A stretch of DNA of 64,000 bases from Hyphomicrobiales bacterium (lineage in GTDB: Bacteria; Pseudomonadota; Alphaproteobacteria; Rhizobiales; Rhizobiaceae): assembly GCA_900466605.1 (NCBI GenBank), contig UBMU01000026.1:1-64000 (forward strand). The letters run 5' to 3'. Below, piece by piece: positions 34,477 through 43,813 of the stretch; the first letter of the stretch is position 1, and every line of letters begins with the position of its first letter. The notes below the pieces were generated by a model. It had not been told where the DNA came from. It searched no databases and saw nothing but the letters and a program-made list of their open reading frames with translations. The position numbers were made by a program, and so were the translations under genes.

Positions 34477-35379
34477 ATGAAAAGTGGAATGGCACATGTC
34501 AATGGCCTCGAGTTGGCCTACGATGGTTTTGGTCATGAGGGTCATCCGGCAGTTCTTCTTCTTATGGGCAACAGCGCAGCAGGCTTGGTCTGGCCGGATC
34601 GCTTATGCAAGTCTTTGGCGGACTGCGGATACCATGTGATCCGCTATGACCAGCGCGATACCGGGCTGTCCAGTTACCTGGACTTTGAAAAGCAACCCTA
34701 CACACTGCACGATCTGGTCGACGACGCCTTCGGGCTTCTAGATGAACTCGGGATTGAAGCCGCCCATTTCGTCGGCTTGTCTCAGGGCGGAAATATTGCC
34801 TATCTCGCGGGATTGAGCAGACCGTCACGGGTGTTGAGCATCACGTCCATCATGTCGTCGCCGGATCTTCGAGCGAAGAACGACGCCTTCACCGGGCAAC
34901 CGGCGAGAGAAGGACAGTTGCCGCGACCCGCTGCTGAGTATGTGAGCGCCGTGATCTCGCTCAACAGTTCGCCCGCCGGATCCGACGAGGAAATTGCCAT
35001 TCGGTTCATGGAGAACTTCCGTCTCGCGGCCGGTTCAAGATCGCCCTTCGACGAAACTTTCTGGCTGATCTTGGGTCGAGCGATGGCCAAGAGGACACGC
35101 AGCGATGCGAAAATGGCCAATCACAGCAATCACAGCAAAGCGCAGATCGCTACGGCTCCTTTGACCGCGGTCGATCTGGGCCAAGTTGCTCAACCCTGCC
35201 TGATCGTGCATGGCGACATGGATCCGATTTTCCCGCTAGCGCACGCGCAGTGGGCGCATGCTCACTTGTCGGACGCTCAGCTTTGTCTTGTCTCCGATAT
35301 GGGACACGCCCTCGATCCCGCTTTCTTCGAGACGATCGTAGAGCGGCTAAGCATGTTTTTGGCGGGGCTCGATCATTAG
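34477..35379 (+). CDS. Alpha/beta hydrolase
   Basis: A 300-residue alpha/beta hydrolase resembling aclacinomycin methylesterase RdmC and related esterases. The nucleophile elbow is GLSQGG, the acid lies in HGDMDPIFP, and the catalytic histidine in DMGHALD. The oxyanion-side LLMGNSAAG block follows the first strands. ATG 34477 has GGAG nine bases upstream; a GTG three codons earlier is less likely. It is divergent from a TetR-type repressor with tetO-like sites, so it is probably induced by, and hydrolyses, a polyketide- or ester-like compound. Confidence 0.9.
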   Translation: MKSGMAHVNGLELAYDGFGHEGHPAVLLLMGNSAAGLVWPDRLCKSLADCGYHVIRYDQRDTGLSSYLDFEKQPYTLHDLVDDAFGLLDELGIEAAHFVGLSQGGNIAYLAGLSRPSRVLSITSIMSSPDLRAKNDAFTGQPAREGQLPRPAAEYVSAVISLNSSPAGSDEEIAIRFMENFRLAAGSRSPFDETFWLILGRAMAKRTRSDAKMANHSNHSKAQIATAPLTAVDLGQVAQPCLIVHGDMDPIFPLAHAQWAHAHLSDAQLCLVSDMGHALDPAFFETIVERLSMFLAGLDH

Positions 35380-35737
35380 CCGCATTTCAAAGAGTGCTTC
35401 GCTCAACAGAGTGGTTTCTCCACGGCCATCGTCTCCGCCTATCGGCGAAGCCACGGCCGAGGTATTATCCAGTTTGGAGTTCGCTCCAGCGGCTTTTGGT
35501 TGCTGTATCAGGGGCTGTAGCGGCGGGTTGCGTTTCGGAGCCATTTCGGCTGCGCAGAACCGGATTGCTGACCGCGGCGCGGTTCTGTGGCGCAGGCTTT
35601 ATGGCGAGCGACAATTCGGCTCAACTCCCGCGAAGGGTAACCGTACGCCCACAAAAAACAGCTAGCCTTCTTGATTTTCCCTGGAACACTTGCCACGTCA
35701 TCGGCGAGTTTTTTATTCATCTCGATGAGGTCTCCGG
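35380..35737. other. Gap upstream of htpG
   Basis: No recognisable gene. It must hold the htpG promoter. I could not identify a confident heat-shock sigma-factor promoter; a CTTGAT hexamer near 35668 is only a weak candidate. Open frames here lack initiation signals. Confidence 0.4.
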
Positions 35738-37627
35738 GTGTCCGAAAATCAAGAAAAGCCAGTCGAAAGCCACGTCTTCGAAGCCGATGTTGCTCGCCTT
35801 CTCCACATGATGGTGCACTCGGTCTACTCTGACAAGGACGTCTTCCTTCGCGAGCTGATATCAAACGCTGCTGATGCCTGCGAAAAGCTACGCTATGAGG
35901 CCATCGAGACGCCGTCTCTGCTCGCAGGCGATGGAGAAGCGCGCATTACGCTGACGCTTGACGAGGAAGCAAATCGCCTCATCCTGGAAGACAACGGGAT
36001 TGGCATGGGCCACGATGAGTTGATCGAGGCGCTCGGTACGATTGCTCGGTCTGGTACACGGGCCTTCATGGAACGGATCGAAGCCAATAAGCTAGGCGGC
36101 GAGGGGTCGCAACTTATCGGGCAGTTCGGTGTCGGCTTCTACTCGTGTTTCATGGTTGCCGAGCGCGTCGACGTCGTCTCTCGCCGCGCCGGATCGGACG
36201 ACGCCTGGCGTTGGTCCTCGGATGGAAAGGGCAGTTTTGAGGTTGCTGCGATTGACTTGATAGACGCGCCAGTCCGAGGGACACGTATCACTCTCCATTT
36301 AATGGAAGATGCTAAGAACTACACATCCCGCTGGACGGTTGAACGTATCGTCAAGGAACAATCGGGCCACGTGCCCGTGGCAATCAACATCATTGCAAAG
36401 CCAGGCGGTGAGCCCGAGCGGATTACTGATGGCTCCGCACTTTGGACCAAGCCTAAGAACGAGGTCTCAAAGGACGAGTACACTGACTTCTACCGGGGAC
36501 TGTCAGGTCAGTACGATGATCCGGCGGTGACCGTACATTTCCGTGCCGAAGGAAGGCACGAATATACCGCCTTGGCCTTCGTCCCTGGTTCCCAGCCGTT
36601 CGACATGTTCGACCCCGATCGCAAGGGGCGGATCAAGTTGTACGTGAAGCGGGTGTTTATCACCGACGACGCCGAGCTCCTGCCGCGCTACCTCCGGTTT
36701 GTCCGTGGTCTCGTTGATACCTCCGATCTGCCTCTGAATGTCTCGCGCGAGATGATACAGGAAAGCCCGATCTTGTCGGCGATCCGCAAAGGTGTAGCGA
36801 ACCGCATTGTAACAGCGATTGAAAAACTGGCGGAAAGTGAGCCTGAAACCTTCCGTACCCTTTGGGACAACTTCGGTGCGGTTATCAAGGAAGGCGTCTA
36901 TGAGGATTTCGAGCGGCGCTCCCAGTTGCTTGCACTATCGCGGTTCCGGACGACAGCCTCAGGCGAAGGCTTCAGATCGCTCGTCGAGTACGTGAAGGAC
37001 ATGAAGAGCGAGCAAAGTGTCATCTATTACCTGGCGGGCGGCAACCTTGAACAGTTGAAGGCATCGCCACAGTTGGAGGGTTTCCGTGCTCGAGGAATAG
37101 AAGTCCTTCTGTTGACGGATTCCATTGACAGCTTCTGGACGATGAACGCCCCCGAATTTGAAGGAAAGGCGTTTAGGTCTGTAACGCAGGGCGCTGCCGA
37201 CCTGTCTCAATTCCCCAAGCTCGATGGCCAGTCTGTTGCCAGCCCTGAGGCATCTGCGGAGGAGGTGGCGTTTGTCGAGTTTGCAAAGAAGACGTTGGCC
37301 GATCACGTCGCGGATGTTCGCGCCTCCGATCGGTTGACAGAGAGTGCGGTGTGCCTTGTCGCGCCAGAGAACGGCTATGATCGCCAGATGGAGAAAATCC
37401 TCCAGAGTGCCGGCCGTCTCGACACAGCGGCGAAGCCGATCCTCGAAATCAATCCCGCGCATCCGATGGTTGCCTCGATTACATCGATGAAGGACGATGA
37501 TGGGTTCCGTGAGGACGCGACATATCTTCTTCTCGATGAAGCCCGCATTCTGGATGGGGACAAGCCTACCGACCCCCGAGCGTTCGCAGAGCGTTTGGCC
37601 CGGCTTTTCGCGAGGACGGTGCGCTGA
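35738..37627 (+). CDS. htpG: Molecular chaperone HtpG (Hsp90)
   Basis: A 629-residue bacterial Hsp90. The N-terminal GHKL ATPase domain shows ELISNAADACEKL, LEDNGIGMG and IGQFGVGFYSCFM. The middle domain carries the KxxxF/YVKRVFITDD and NVSREMIQ segments, including the catalytic-loop arginine region. The C-terminal dimerisation domain is complete. The start is GTG 35738 with GAGG seven bases upstream; no better ATG exists before the conserved ETHxFEAD-like block. It is a cytosolic dimer that remodels client proteins. Rhizobia usually carry htpG as a single gene, so this accessory location is a notable placement. Confidence 0.97.
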   Translation: MSENQEKPVESHVFEADVARLLHMMVHSVYSDKDVFLRELISNAADACEKLRYEAIETPSLLAGDGEARITLTLDEEANRLILEDNGIGMGHDELIEALGTIARSGTRAFMERIEANKLGGEGSQLIGQFGVGFYSCFMVAERVDVVSRRAGSDDAWRWSSDGKGSFEVAAIDLIDAPVRGTRITLHLMEDAKNYTSRWTVERIVKEQSGHVPVAINIIAKPGGEPERITDGSALWTKPKNEVSKDEYTDFYRGLSGQYDDPAVTVHFRAEGRHEYTALAFVPGSQPFDMFDPDRKGRIKLYVKRVFITDDAELLPRYLRFVRGLVDTSDLPLNVSREMIQESPILSAIRKGVANRIVTAIEKLAESEPETFRTLWDNFGAVIKEGVYEDFERRSQLLALSRFRTTASGEGFRSLVEYVKDMKSEQSVIYYLAGGNLEQLKASPQLEGFRARGIEVLLLTDSIDSFWTMNAPEFEGKAFRSVTQGAADLSQFPKLDGQSVASPEASAEEVAFVEFAKKTLADHVADVRASDRLTESAVCLVAPENGYDRQMEKILQSAGRLDTAAKPILEINPAHPMVASITSMKDDDGFREDATYLLLDEARILDGDKPTDPRAFAERLARLFARTVR

Positions 37628-37933
37628 ACTAGGACACTTTCCGCTGCTCCGAACCAATTCACTTTTATGAGATCGGCCAGGCATTTCGTGATGTAGCGAG
37701 CGAGTATGCACGACCGATCAGGAGACGCCGAAACCTTTGCTGTCCCCTTGTAGGGGCATCCTGTTCAATGCGGCGTTATGGAGCAAATGCCACATGGTCC
37801 CACTAGCGTGTGGTGGGTTCGCTCGACATGGCCCACAACGCTATCATTTGCATACTCTCGGGTGCTAAAATCCCTCTGACGAACAGCGAGGGCGACTGCC
37901 AGCCCATCAGACGCCAGACGAGGAGACTGTGTC
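37628..37933. other. Gap between htpG and the LssY-C gene
   Basis: No gene is visible. A small CCCC-TTGTA-GGGG hairpin lies near 37744. A ribosome-binding AGGAG at 37921-37925 belongs to the next gene. Confidence 0.4.
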
Positions 37934-38827
37934 TTGAGATTGCTGACGCGCCTTTTCCGGAGGTTTCTGGTTTTCTGTCTGGGTATACTCAGCGTTTGGC
38001 TGATCGTCTTCGTTGTTTTCGATACTGCGGACCACAGGTTTCCATGGCTCGTTGCGGTGTGCCTCACATATGGCCTGGCTGCTTACGTCATTCTTCCGAA
38101 CGTCATCCGACTGTCCCTGAAGGTTCTTCATCGGGGGCTGATCCCCAGATACACGATCACGGCCGATGGCCTGCCAGGCGATCCTATAAATTTCGTCCTC
38201 ATCGGCAATATTCAACAGCTCCGCGAGGCCTTTGCAACGGCGGGCTGGTCCACGGCCGACCATTTGGGGATCGTAAGCTCGTTGCGAATGATACGCGCTT
38301 TCCTGATGAACTCTGCCTATCCCACCGCACCTTTCAGCACCTTCTATCTCTTTGGGCGACGGCAGGACATAGGGTTCCAGGAGCCCATCGACGATAGCCC
38401 CCGCAAGCGCCATCACATCCGTTTCTGGGCCCTTAGTCTCGCCCATTCCGAGGACGACATGAGCGCGGCGAGCTTCTGGTTGAATACCGACAAGCCATCG
38501 CCCGAGGAGCGGGTCCTATGGGTTGGAGCAGGCACCAGAGATACCGGGCTGTCTCTGACCTGGCTGACATTCCAAGTCACACATAAGACAGACTCCGATA
38601 CGAACGCCGAGCGCGACTACATAGTCAATGAACTGAGGGCAAAGCACGTAATCGGGGAGGTCGCGCGGCATCAATCTGGCTCACGGTTGAACACCGGAAA
38701 GGTCAACCATTACATCACCGATGGTGAGATCGCATTTGCCAGCTTGACTGTCAGTGCCACGGTACCGGTCACGCCGGTGCCGTTGTCGGGCCGGATACAC
38801 CCTGATCCGACAGACCAGTCTGAATGA
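37934..38827 (+). CDS. LssY C-terminal-domain membrane protein
   Basis: A 297-residue protein with two N-terminal membrane segments (about 7-30 and 38-60) and then an LssY_C domain. Its signature segments include DPINFVLIGN, YLFGRRQDIGFQ and SPRKRHHIRFW. The domain is of unknown biochemical role and occurs alone or fused to PAP2 phosphatases. No ATG fits, so I take TTG 37934 with AGGAG eight bases upstream. It is expected at the inner membrane with the domain on one face. It stands alone downstream of htpG. Confidence 0.82.
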   Translation: MRLLTRLFRRFLVFCLGILSVWLIVFVVFDTADHRFPWLVAVCLTYGLAAYVILPNVIRLSLKVLHRGLIPRYTITADGLPGDPINFVLIGNIQQLREAFATAGWSTADHLGIVSSLRMIRAFLMNSAYPTAPFSTFYLFGRRQDIGFQEPIDDSPRKRHHIRFWALSLAHSEDDMSAASFWLNTDKPSPEERVLWVGAGTRDTGLSLTWLTFQVTHKTDSDTNAERDYIVNELRAKHVIGEVARHQSGSRLNTGKVNHYITDGEIAFASLTVSATVPVTPVPLSGRIHPDPTDQSE

Positions 38828-39199
38828 GTTCAAAGTGCCGAGCGCTCTTGACCAAGAGAAAGACCGAGTTCCCGCCAATCTAGGACCCTGACAGTCAGCG
38901 TGCAACGCGCCGAGCTAAATCGACGCGACCTCAGGTCTCCCCGAGGTCGCTCCCCGGCAGTATTAGAGGCTACCAATATCCTTCTTGAGCCAATCAGACA
39001 GGATTGTCGTCCTTTCGATGCGTCGCTTCAGGCAAAGAAAGGAAGCGATCAAATCGAAGATCGTAGTCACTGAACCTACCGCCGATAGGCGTGGTCGTGT
39101 CATTGCAGGAGTCGTTTCATCGACGCCCGTCATACTAATTTTTCTCATGATGGATCGCGGCATCAGAGCCGCGCCTTCTTTAAGCATGCGAGAACAATC
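38828..39199. other. Gap without a supportable gene
   Basis: No recognised gene. Leftward (38963-39187) and rightward (38985-39284) short frames overlap each other and lack ribosome-binding sites. The right end merges with the broken LysR gene. Confidence 0.35.
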
Positions 39200-39951
39200 G
39201 GCGGAGGTGTCAATTCGACGTGCTCCGCGTGAACCGCTGGGGAGCGCTTTCTCACTCAGTGCCGGGCCCTGGTGGGTGACCTGAACGAAGCTATCGAACA
39301 GGTTGGTGAATCCGGAACCTTGCGGGGGCTCATCCGCATCACTTCGATCAACGACTTCGGACGGGAAAGCTGGCGGGACTGGTCGATGCCTTCCTAAACC
39401 ATCATCCGGGGGTGCGTATCGAACTCAGTCTTGGCGATGAAGTCAACGACATGAACGGCGGCAACTTCGACCTTGCTATTCGAACCGGGCCCCTGACAGA
39501 TTCCCGCCTGACCGCGAAGCTCATTCGTCGCAGTGGGCGTTTCGTGTGTGCGTCACCAACCTACTGGGCGACACATGGAAAGCCGAAGCATCCTCAGGAT
39601 TTGAAGGATCACAATTGCCTCGTTCTCTCGCGGAGGGGCGACCCGCAAAGCATCTGGCGCTTCACGGATGGAGGCGAACAGATCGCGGTGCACGTGTCCG
39701 GAAATCGAACTGCCAATGACGGTGGGCTTCTCAGGCAGTGGGCCATTTCTGGCGCGGGGGTCGTTCTGAAGTCCGACTATGATGTCGCCGAAGATATAGA
39801 TGGTGGACGGCTTTCCACGGCGCTCGACATCTACCGTCCAACGGATGTCAATCTCTATGCCGTGCACGCTTCGGGTCGTCAGCCATCACGGCGGGTGAAG
39901 GCATTTATAGAGTATCTCACAAATTCGGTACAAGCGGACGGACGCTCCTGA
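39200..39951 (+). pseudogene. LysR-family regulator, N-terminally truncated and frameshifted
   Basis: Similarity starts at about 39203 with a degraded linker (TAGERFLTQCRALVGDL) that is interrupted by a stop. It continues to LIRITSINDFGR and then shifts frame near 39360 into GKLAGLVDAFLNHHPGVRIEL. From there the effector domain runs intact to 39951 (FDLAIRTGPL, ISGAGVVLKSDYDVAEDI). The DNA-binding helix-turn-helix is missing altogether. The remnant is of the CrgA-like LysR type, close to the intact one at 19184. It cannot work as a regulator. Confidence 0.85.
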
Positions 39952-40034
39952 TAGGAAACCCGGCGAGGCTCGCCCGTGATGACGGCCGCCCAGATATCCC
40001 GCAAGGGGTTCCTGGCGCGTGTGCGGGGTATCGA

Positions 40035-40066
40035 CAGATCGCCGAGTCTCATTTCTCGGCGATCTG
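40035..40066. terminator. Strong 12-bp stem-loop between convergent genes
   Basis: CAGATCGCCGAG (40035-40046) pairs perfectly with CTCGGCGATCTG (40055-40066) around an eight-base loop. It lies between the end of the LysR remnant and the stop of the leftward aldolase operon, so it probably terminates the operon. No T-run follows. A second small hairpin (GGCTCC/GGAGCC-like) lies at 40079-40095. Confidence 0.65.
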
Positions 40067-40118
40067 ACTAAATTGCCCGGCTCCGAACCGGAGCTGCCCA
40101 AAACTCGCCCCGGGGCAT

Positions 40119-41156
40119 TCAGGCGTAAAATTGGATCATCGATTCCGCCGGCAGCACCCTAATCCGAGAGGCGTTTCCGGCCGCTCCGAACCGCTCGAAT
40201 CTTTCGAGGCACACAGCCTCCATGCGAGTAATGCCGGGTTTCAGCATGCCGCGAATGTCGAAGGATCCCGGATTGGCCTTGAGGTACTCCCGGGCCGAAC
40301 CGGTAAGGGCCATGCGCAGATCCGTATCGATGTTGATTTTTCGAACTCCCATTCGAATGGCGTTTTCAACTTCCTCCAACGGGACCCCGTAGGTCTTGGA
40401 GATATGACCGCCGTTCTCATTGATGAGATCCTGGAGATCCTCGGGCACCGTGGATGCTCCATGCATCACCAGATGCGTGTAGGGCAAACGTTGATGGATC
40501 GCGGCGATGACATCCATCGCCAGTATGTCGCCCGTGGGCTTGCGGGAGAACTTATACGCGCCGTGCGACGTTCCGATCGCGACCGCCAACGCATCGACCC
40601 CTGTTGCCGCGACGAAATCTGCTGCCTGCTGCGGGTCGGTCAGCAACTCTTCGCGCTCGAGCGTCCCCACGAGGCCGTGACCGTCCTCTTGTTCGCCGCC
40701 TCCCGTTTCCAGTGAGCCAAGAACACCGATTTCGCCTTCGACAGAGACCCCGCGCGCATGGGCGTACGCGACGGTCCTGGCGGTCACATCGACGTTGTAC
40801 TCGTAGCTGGCTGGCGTCTTGCCGTCAGATTCCAGCGAGCCGTCCATCATCACGCTCGTGAAGCCGAGTGCGATCGCACTTTCGCAGACTTCTGGTGTTG
40901 ACCCATGGTCTTGATGGAAGCAGACCGGCACCTTCGGAAATCCCTGCGCCGCAGCCTTTACCAGACCGCTTAAAAGGACATCGTCGGCGTACTTGCGCGC
41001 GCTTTGACTCGCCTGGACGATCACCGGGCTATTCGAGCGTTCGGCCGCTCTGAGCACTGCTAGGAGAGTCTCCAGGTTGGTGATGTTGAAAGCGGGAACA
41101 CCGTAGCCGCGCTCGGCGGCATGGTCGAGTATTTGGCGCATAGAAGCGAGTGTCAT
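40119..41156 (-). CDS. cbbA: Class II fructose-bisphosphate aldolase
   Basis: A 345-residue zinc aldolase condensing DHAP with glyceraldehyde 3-phosphate to fructose 1,6-bisphosphate. Zinc-site and catalytic blocks are visible: CFHQDHGS (residues about 80-87), VEGEIGVLGSLETGGGEQED near 140-160 and HGAST. This branch is the CbbA type found in Calvin-cycle operons. ATG 41156 follows GGAGGAAC. It is the last gene of a five-gene leftward operon. It can use the DHAP made by OtnC/OtnK and feed FBPase and Pgi encoded on the other arm. Symbol cbbA is by resemblance. Confidence 0.92.
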   Translation of the reverse strand: MTLASMRQILDHAAERGYGVPAFNITNLETLLAVLRAAERSNSPVIVQASQSARKYADDVLLSGLVKAAAQGFPKVPVCFHQDHGSTPEVCESAIALGFTSVMMDGSLESDGKTPASYEYNVDVTARTVAYAHARGVSVEGEIGVLGSLETGGGEQEDGHGLVGTLEREELLTDPQQAADFVAATGVDALAVAIGTSHGAYKFSRKPTGDILAMDVIAAIHQRLPYTHLVMHGASTVPEDLQDLINENGGHISKTYGVPLEEVENAIRMGVRKINIDTDLRMALTGSAREYLKANPGSFDIRGMLKPGITRMEAVCLERFERFGAAGNASRIRVLPAESMIQFYA

Positions 41157-41214
41157 GAAGGTTCCTCCTGGTGTGTGGGTTCGCCACCGTGTGGCGTGTA
41201 TGGCTTCGAGATTT

Positions 41215-41853
41215 TCAGTTCGGGAAGGCTCTATTGATCTCGGCGATTTCTTCGGCGCGAAGGGGCGAAGTCTTCCTGTCGCCGAGAATGAAGAACAGTT
41301 TCGCTGTTTCCTCGAGTTCCTCGTAGGCATAGACCGCCTCTTCGAGACTGGCGCCTGACACGATCGGCCCGTGGTTCGCGAGCAGCATGGAGCGGTGATC
41401 CCGGGAAACCTTCTTTACTTCGTCCGCCAACGCCCGATCACCCGGACGGAAGTAGCGGACCAGGGGGAGCTTGCCGACCCGCATGACATGATATGCGGTC
41501 AGCGGCGGCAAAACATTTTCCGTCTGCTCGTGGCAGAGACAGGACACAGCCACCGAATAGGTCGAGTGGAGATGCACGACTGCACGGGCCGCCGGACGTT
41601 CCTGGTAGACCGCGAGGTGGAAGAAGTATTCCTTGGAGGGAGGGTCTCCGCTGATCGGCTCGCCGTCCGGTGAAAGCTTCGAGATCCGTTCCTCCTTGAG
41701 AAAGCCCAGGCTTGAATTCGTCGGGGTGACGAGAATGCAACCGTCGTCGAGCAGCACTGACAGATTACCCGCGCTGCCATGGGCCAGTTGCCGCGAGTAT
41801 AGAAGGCCACCCATAATCACGAGCTTTCGGCGCAGTTCCGCTTCGCTGGTCAT
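41215..41853 (-). CDS. otnC: 3-oxo-tetronate 4-phosphate decarboxylase (OtnC-like class II aldolase)
   Basis: A 212-residue class II aldolase/adducin-fold enzyme. The zinc histidines lie in VVHLHSTYS and NHGPIV, and a glutamate follows in the AVYAYEELEE helix. In the OtnK-OtnC pathway it decarboxylates 3-oxo-tetronate 4-phosphate to dihydroxyacetone phosphate. That assignment rests on its direct coupling to OtnK: its ATG overlaps the OtnK stop by four bases. On its own it could be a fuculose-phosphate-type aldolase. DHAP would pass to the aldolase encoded 58 bases downstream. Confidence 0.85.
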   Translation of the reverse strand: MTSEAELRRKLVIMGGLLYSRQLAHGSAGNLSVLLDDGCILVTPTNSSLGFLKEERISKLSPDGEPISGDPPSKEYFFHLAVYQERPAARAVVHLHSTYSVAVSCLCHEQTENVLPPLTAYHVMRVGKLPLVRYFRPGDRALADEVKKVSRDHRSMLLANHGPIVSGASLEEAVYAYEELEETAKLFFILGDRKTSPLRAEEIAEINRAFPN

Positions 41854-43127
41854 GGCCGGCTCTCCCCCGACAGTGCTGCCAATGCTTCCTCGAAGAAGTT
41901 TGCACCGCCGAAGTTCCCGGACTTGAGGGCGAGTGCCAGGCCCTTCTGGCGGCTGACAAGGACGGGAACGCCGGGACTGACCTCAGGGCCGATCGCTAGA
42001 TCCCCGAGATCAAGCGCTTGCGCTACGGCACCGGAAGTCTCGCCGCCTGCCACCACAAGGCGGTTGACCCCGCCGTCCACGAGTTTGCGTGCCGTGTCGG
42101 CAAACAGCCCCTCAAGTTTCTCCGAGACGGCCTCGCGGCCATAGCGCGCCTGCGCCGCCGCAACGTCCTCCGGGGTACCTGAAGAGTAGACCAGGGGCGC
42201 GTTTCCGTGATTGGCTTGGATGAAGGAGACGACATCGTTCGACGTGGTACGTCCACTCATCACGTCGTCGACTGACACGGTCATAGCCGGATGATTGCGT
42301 GTGTGGACGTCGATCTGGCCTCGTGTCGCGCCGGAGCAGCTTCCGGCAAGGATGGCTTCGGGACCGCTGATGCCTTCGAAGCGCCCGCGCGCTCCCTTGG
42401 CGAGGCCACTGGCAATGAAATTCGAGGCAAGGCCCAGCGCTATCCCCGATCCACCGGTTAAAAGCGGAGAGTCGGAGCAGGCGAGTCCAATGGAAACAAG
42501 ATCCGCGTCACTGACTGCGTCCACGACGACGAGCGTTTCCCCGCGGTCTGCACTGGCTCTCAGGGCCGTTCGAATGGCATTCTTTCCCGCCCGAACGGTT
42601 TCCGTCGCTACCAGGCCGACTTCCGTACTGGTTTGCCGCCGGAGCCAGCGCCGGATGTTTGCGTCGGTCATGGGTGTCAACGGGTGGTTTTGCATCCCGG
42701 ATTCGTTGAGGAGCTTGTCGTTGACGAAGAGATGCCCTTGATACAGCGTGCGCCCCATGGCCGGGAATGCAGGGCAGGCGACAACGCCCTTCACGTTCAG
42801 TGCGTCCGCGAGCGCTTCCGCAACGGGGCCGATGTTGCCTTCCGGCGTGGAATCGAATGTCGAGCAATATTTGAAAACGACTTGGCGGCAGCCCTGCGCC
42901 TTGAGCCAGTGGAGGGCTTCGAGAGATCGTTCGACTGCTTCCTTGGAGGAAACCGAGCGCGTTTTCAGGGAGATCACCCCCGCCTCGATATCAGGTGAGG
43001 CATCGTCTTCTGGAATGCCCATGAATTGCGAAGTGGCCAGGCCGCCCTGTCTGGGAAGACCTTTGGCGAGCGTATTGGCGATATCGCTCGCGCCCGTGAA
43101 ATCATCTGCGATGACGCCGAGTAGCAT
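41850..43127 (-). CDS. otnK: 3-oxo-tetronate kinase (OtnK, DUF1537)
   Basis: A 425-residue four-carbon acid sugar kinase of the DUF1537 family. The N-terminal substrate domain starts LLGVIADDFTGASDIANTL. The C-terminal nucleotide-binding domain contains NRLVVAGGETSGAVAQAL and GPEVSPGVPVL. It phosphorylates 3-oxo-tetronate (or a related tetronate) with ATP. The OtnK subfamily call follows from its coupling to the OtnC-like gene and the OtnI/Hyi-like gene 11 kb away. It is four bases downstream of the Asp/Glu racemase-like gene. It acts in the cytoplasm. Confidence 0.9.
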   Translation of the reverse strand: MLLGVIADDFTGASDIANTLAKGLPRQGGLATSQFMGIPEDDASPDIEAGVISLKTRSVSSKEAVERSLEALHWLKAQGCRQVVFKYCSTFDSTPEGNIGPVAEALADALNVKGVVACPAFPAMGRTLYQGHLFVNDKLLNESGMQNHPLTPMTDANIRRWLRRQTSTEVGLVATETVRAGKNAIRTALRASADRGETLVVVDAVSDADLVSIGLACSDSPLLTGGSGIALGLASNFIASGLAKGARGRFEGISGPEAILAGSCSGATRGQIDVHTRNHPAMTVSVDDVMSGRTTSNDVVSFIQANHGNAPLVYSSGTPEDVAAAQARYGREAVSEKLEGLFADTARKLVDGGVNRLVVAGGETSGAVAQALDLGDLAIGPEVSPGVPVLVSRQKGLALALKSGNFGGANFFEEALAALSGESRP

Positions 43128-43130
43128 CTC

Positions 43131-43799
43131 TTACTCCATGACCAGTGTTTTCATGCGCGTGACGGCGGCCTCGGGGGCCGTCAGGACGGGTCTGTTCACC
43201 TTGCGTCTGACCTCCTCGGCTGCGCGAGAGGTCGAAAAATGCGCCAGCATGATCGCGTCCCGATCGGCAAACCGAGGGGCCATATCGGCGACGAGACGAT
43301 TGTGCGCGGTCGCTTCGCCGCGCCGTAGCAAATCGATTGCGTCGGGAACGACTATCGTTTCAAGGGTGCTCGGCACCCCGGCCTCCTTGGCGAACTGTCT
43401 GAATTCGTCCTCCATCGTGGATACCGCGGGTGCAAAGGTCGCAAGCATGCCGATCCGATTGCCGGCTGCGATCGCCTCCCGGAACATTGCCTCGTTCGGC
43501 CGCAGGATGGGGAGCGGAAGAACCTCGACCATCCGATCGATGGCAGGCCCGAAGGCCGAACAAGTGATGAGGACGCCATCGGCTCCGATCCGCTGCGCGT
43601 AGCGGCCAAAATCGACGAAGCGCTCGATCAATGCCTCGGAAATGTCAGCACCTTCCTTGGCGCGATCGATGGTAAGTCCGTCGTCCAATAGGTTCACTGC
43701 TTCGGCTTCCGGCCAATGTGTAGACATGGCGGTGTTCACCGGTTCCATGGCTACGGGCGTCGCGTGGAGGAGAACAATGCGGGGTCGAGGATTCATCAT
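43131..43799 (-). CDS. Asp/Glu racemase-superfamily protein, single catalytic cysteine
   Basis: A 222-residue protein of the hydantoin-racemase/AMDase-like superfamily. One catalytic cysteine is kept (C80 in LITCSAFGPA). In the second loop AHFSTSRAAEE stands where a cysteine-containing motif would be, so the classical two-base racemase pair is incomplete, as in arylmalonate decarboxylase. It is the second gene of the Otn operon, upstream of OtnK by three bases. It may epimerise or decarboxylate an acid intermediate of the tetronate route. Substrate unknown. Confidence 0.82.
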   Translation of the reverse strand: MMNPRPRIVLLHATPVAMEPVNTAMSTHWPEAEAVNLLDDGLTIDRAKEGADISEALIERFVDFGRYAQRIGADGVLITCSAFGPAIDRMVEVLPLPILRPNEAMFREAIAAGNRIGMLATFAPAVSTMEDEFRQFAKEAGVPSTLETIVVPDAIDLLRRGEATAHNRLVADMAPRFADRDAIMLAHFSTSRAAEEVRRKVNRPVLTAPEAAVTRMKTLVME

Positions 43800-43813
43800 A
43801 GCGGCCTCCTTGC

